This document shows, in pieces, positions 62,291 through 64,000 of a stretch of 64,000 bases of DNA; positions within the stretch are counted from its first letter, which is position 1, and the number at the start of each line of letters is the position of its first letter. The notes under the pieces are model-generated. The model was not told where the DNA came from. It worked only from the letters and a program-made list of their open reading frames with translations, and did no database searches. This stretch comes from Terriglobales bacterium. GTDB taxonomy: Bacteria > Acidobacteriota > Terriglobia > Terriglobales > Acidobacteriaceae. Position numbers and translations under genes: made by a program. Location of the stretch: contig JAICWP010000009.1 in the NCBI GenBank assembly GCA_025934735.1, positions 1 through 64,000 on the forward strand, in the 5' to 3' direction.

Positions 62291-62401
62291 TATTGCCGTT
62301 CCAATCTGCCCGTAAGGCGTCCATTTACATGCGAGGTCCTTCGACTCGCGCTCCCGTCGCACGCACGGATCGTATTCGCTGAAGATGATTGGCATTAAAG
62401 C

Positions 62402-63436
62402 ATGCCGCTTGATCTAACTCTCGACCCACATCGCCGCTTCAACCCGCTCACGCGCGAGTGGGTGCTGGTCTCGCCACAGCGCACGCAACGTCCCTGGCAG
62501 GGGCAGATAGAGGCGTCGGCGCCCGTGCATGTGCCGGCGTACGATCCGACTTGTTATATGTGCCCGGGGAATGCCCGAGCCGGCGGGGCACGCAATCCGC
62601 AGTACGCCTCTACACTGGTTTTTGAGAACGACTTTCCGGCACTGCTGCCGCAAACCCCCGACGCGGTGCTCGACCTGGAACAGCGCGGCCTGATGGTGGC
62701 CCAGGGCGAGCCGGGAGTGTGCCGGGTGATCTGTTATTCGCCCCGTCACGACCTGACCCTGGCCACGCTGGATGCAGGCGCGATTCGCGAGGTGGTGAAG
62801 CTATGGACGGAGCAGTATTCCGAGTTGGCGGCGCTTCCACCCATCAACTATGTGCAGGTGTTCGAGAACCGCGGCAGCATGATGGGGGCCAGCAATCCGC
62901 ACCCGCATTGCCAGGTATGGGCCAATGCCACCATGCCTAATCTTCCGGAAAGGGAACAGCTGGCGCAGCGTGATTACCATGAGGCGAGCGGTTCATGCTT
63001 GTTATGCGATTACCTGCAATTGGAAGCGCGGCAGGCGGAGCGCCTGGTGGTGCAGAACGAGCACTTCCTGGCTCTGGTCCCTTTCTGGGCGATATGGCCG
63101 TTCGAAACCATGGTGCTGCCGCGGCGGCACCTGACCGGCATGGACCAGTTCACATCCGCAGAAAGCAATGCCTTGGCAACACTCCTGCAAGGCTTGACCC
63201 AGGCCTATGATCGCCTGTTTAACGTGTCATTTCCTTACTCCATGGGCTTCCACCAGCGGCCCACCGATAACGGCGCACATGAGGAATGGCACCTGCACGC
63301 CCACTTCTATCCGCCGCTGCTGCGCTCGGCTATAGTGCGCAAATTTATGGTGGGATATGAGTTGCTGGCTTCGCCGCAGCGCGACATCACGCCGGAAGAG
63401 GGGGCCGCGCGCTTGCGGGAAGTTATCGGCGCGTGA
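62402..63436 (+). CDS. galT: Galactose-1-phosphate uridylyltransferase
   Basis: 344 residues, usual length. NPLTREWVLVSPQR start, CYMCPGN zinc site, catalytic His in SNPHPHCQVW (HPH at 167-169, His169 nucleophile), FWAIWPFETMVLPRRH and the C-terminal EEWHLHAHFYPPLLRS. Transfers UMP from UDP-glucose to galactose 1-phosphate. Works with galE upstream and galK at 42195. Its stop lies 11 bp before the convergent Cys-rich gene. Confidence 0.95.
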   Translation: MPLDLTLDPHRRFNPLTREWVLVSPQRTQRPWQGQIEASAPVHVPAYDPTCYMCPGNARAGGARNPQYASTLVFENDFPALLPQTPDAVLDLEQRGLMVAQGEPGVCRVICYSPRHDLTLATLDAGAIREVVKLWTEQYSELAALPPINYVQVFENRGSMMGASNPHPHCQVWANATMPNLPEREQLAQRDYHEASGSCLLCDYLQLEARQAERLVVQNEHFLALVPFWAIWPFETMVLPRRHLTGMDQFTSAESNALATLLQGLTQAYDRLFNVSFPYSMGFHQRPTDNGAHEEWHLHAHFYPPLLRSAIVRKFMVGYELLASPQRDITPEEGAARLREVIGA

Positions 63437-63447
63437 TCAAGCGCTGG

Positions 63448-63816
63448 CTAAGCAGCCTTACGGCGGCGCGCTTTGGACTTCGCCCGGGCTGGCTTGCGCC
63501 GCTGTACCCGGGTTTCGACGGTAGCGCCGGGATATTGCCGCACAATGCGTTTTTGCGGAATCACCGCCACCTCCTCCACTATTTCGGTTTCTCCAGGTTC
63601 TTCGCCAAAAATGCCGGCTATGTAGTTCTGGCGGCAGTGGTCGCAGCAGAAGTGCACCGCCAGATAATCGACGGCGCGGGCTCCATCCCATTTTGGCAGA
63701 ATGGTGACCTCGCGGCGGGCAGCGGTTACGCCGATGTTCTCGGCGGCAAATCCCATAATCCAAGCCTCGTTCTTTTCTTTCAGGCGGTGACAGAAATCAC
63801 ATTCATAGCGGACCAT
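63448..63816 (-). CDS. Cys-rich zinc-binding-like protein with basic tail
   Basis: 122 residues from the ATG at 63816, preceded by GAGGTG; longer in-frame starts lack a site. Cys pairs in YECDFCHRLK and FCCDHCRQNY suggest a zinc site. A Lys/Arg/Ala-rich tail (RRKPARAKSKARRRKAA) may bind nucleic acid. Function unknown. Confidence 0.7.
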   Translation of the reverse strand: MVRYECDFCHRLKEKNEAWIMGFAAENIGVTAARREVTILPKWDGARAVDYLAVHFCCDHCRQNYIAGIFGEEPGETEIVEEVAVIPQKRIVRQYPGATVETRVQRRKPARAKSKARRRKAA

Positions 63817-63955
63817 GGCGCACCTCAAAGACATTGGATTCCATTTATCCCCGCTCGTGATGCCCAACCTGTGCTGTCCAGCCGCTCTCCTGACTCGACT
63901 ACCTTGCGCCGAGCAGGGTAAGCTAAGGGTTTTCACGAACACGGGAGAAGCGTTC

Positions 63956-64000
63956 ATGCGGGAAGCGGTGCGGCGTCTGTGGCCGGAACTGGACTGGATC
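63956..64000 (+). CDS. Start of a gene cut by the window edge
   Basis: An ATG at 63956 with GGGAG 9 nt upstream opens MREAVRRLWPELDWI and runs off the right edge. Too short to identify; the start looks like that of small HD-type phosphohydrolases, but this is a guess. Confidence 0.5.
   Translation, partial: MREAVRRLWPELDWI

Noticed and set aside
61184-62395. 403-residue antisense frame
   Set aside because: Shadow of galE.

Overview
The window looks like a chromosomal segment from a member of the Acidobacteriota. This is inferred from gene content, not from any marker RNA: a ~1,180-residue TonB-dependent receptor with an N-terminal carboxypeptidase-regulatory domain, an 820-residue ADOP-type ABC permease, an FG-GAP/UnbV (CRTAC1-like) protein fused to thioredoxin and TPR modules, Tat-exported Gfo/Idh oxidoreductase and TIM-barrel isomerase pairs, several secreted TPR proteins, and a GC-rich core. 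No rRNA, complete tRNA or CRISPR array was seen.

Region 1 (1 to about 11,750) is an accessory island with lower GC, larger gaps and several broken genes. It opens with an IS21-like end and a 46-nt 3' tRNA fragment (probably tRNA-Pro) and closes at a 42-nt 3' fragment of tRNA-Arg(UCU); both look like attachment-site scars of integrative elements. Between them lie a secreted/membrane protease cassette (trypsin-like protease, subtilisin-like protease and a stand-alone subtilase prodomain-like protein) divergent from a possible outer-membrane protein; a tightly overlapping operon of a 279-residue protein of unknown function, a PIN-domain nuclease, a 53-residue basic protein and a fourth small protein; a decayed IS1595-type transposase; a CDP-diacylglycerol pyrophosphatase; a decayed GH25 muramidase; and a GGDEF gene broken by one base.

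Region 2 (11,780 to 26,220) resembles a deoxynucleoside/deoxyribose use locus: two exported nucleoside hydrolases, a PIG-L deacetylase, a GRP-type permease, deoxyribose-phosphate aldolase (deoC), a two-domain ALDH16-type aldehyde dehydrogenase, a PfkB/ribokinase-family kinase and a TonB-dependent receptor. Region 3 (26,220 to 36,000) holds the large CRTAC1-like protein, TPR and OB-like secreted proteins, a small module with a kinase-less histidine-kinase-like membrane protein and a MarR regulator, and a TauE/SafE plus DUF1634 pair.

Region 4 (36,000 to 64,000) is mostly housekeeping and signalling: an ATP-grasp ligase, a CocE-type hydrolase, YggX, a sodium/solute symporter beside galactokinase, galE and galT 18 kb further on, c-di-GMP proteins (REC-GGDEF, REC-HD-GYP), a GT2 glycosyltransferase, the ADOP permease, Gfo/Idh plus isomerase, gatC and gatA, a DciA-like protein, a CCA-adding-type enzyme, tsaD, a CheY-like regulator and a transglutaminase-like protein. 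Its gaps carry iterated short repeats (GAAACCTT family, CTAGCTGG family), and two unrelated genes have ribosome binding sites locked in a similar hairpin just before the start codon.
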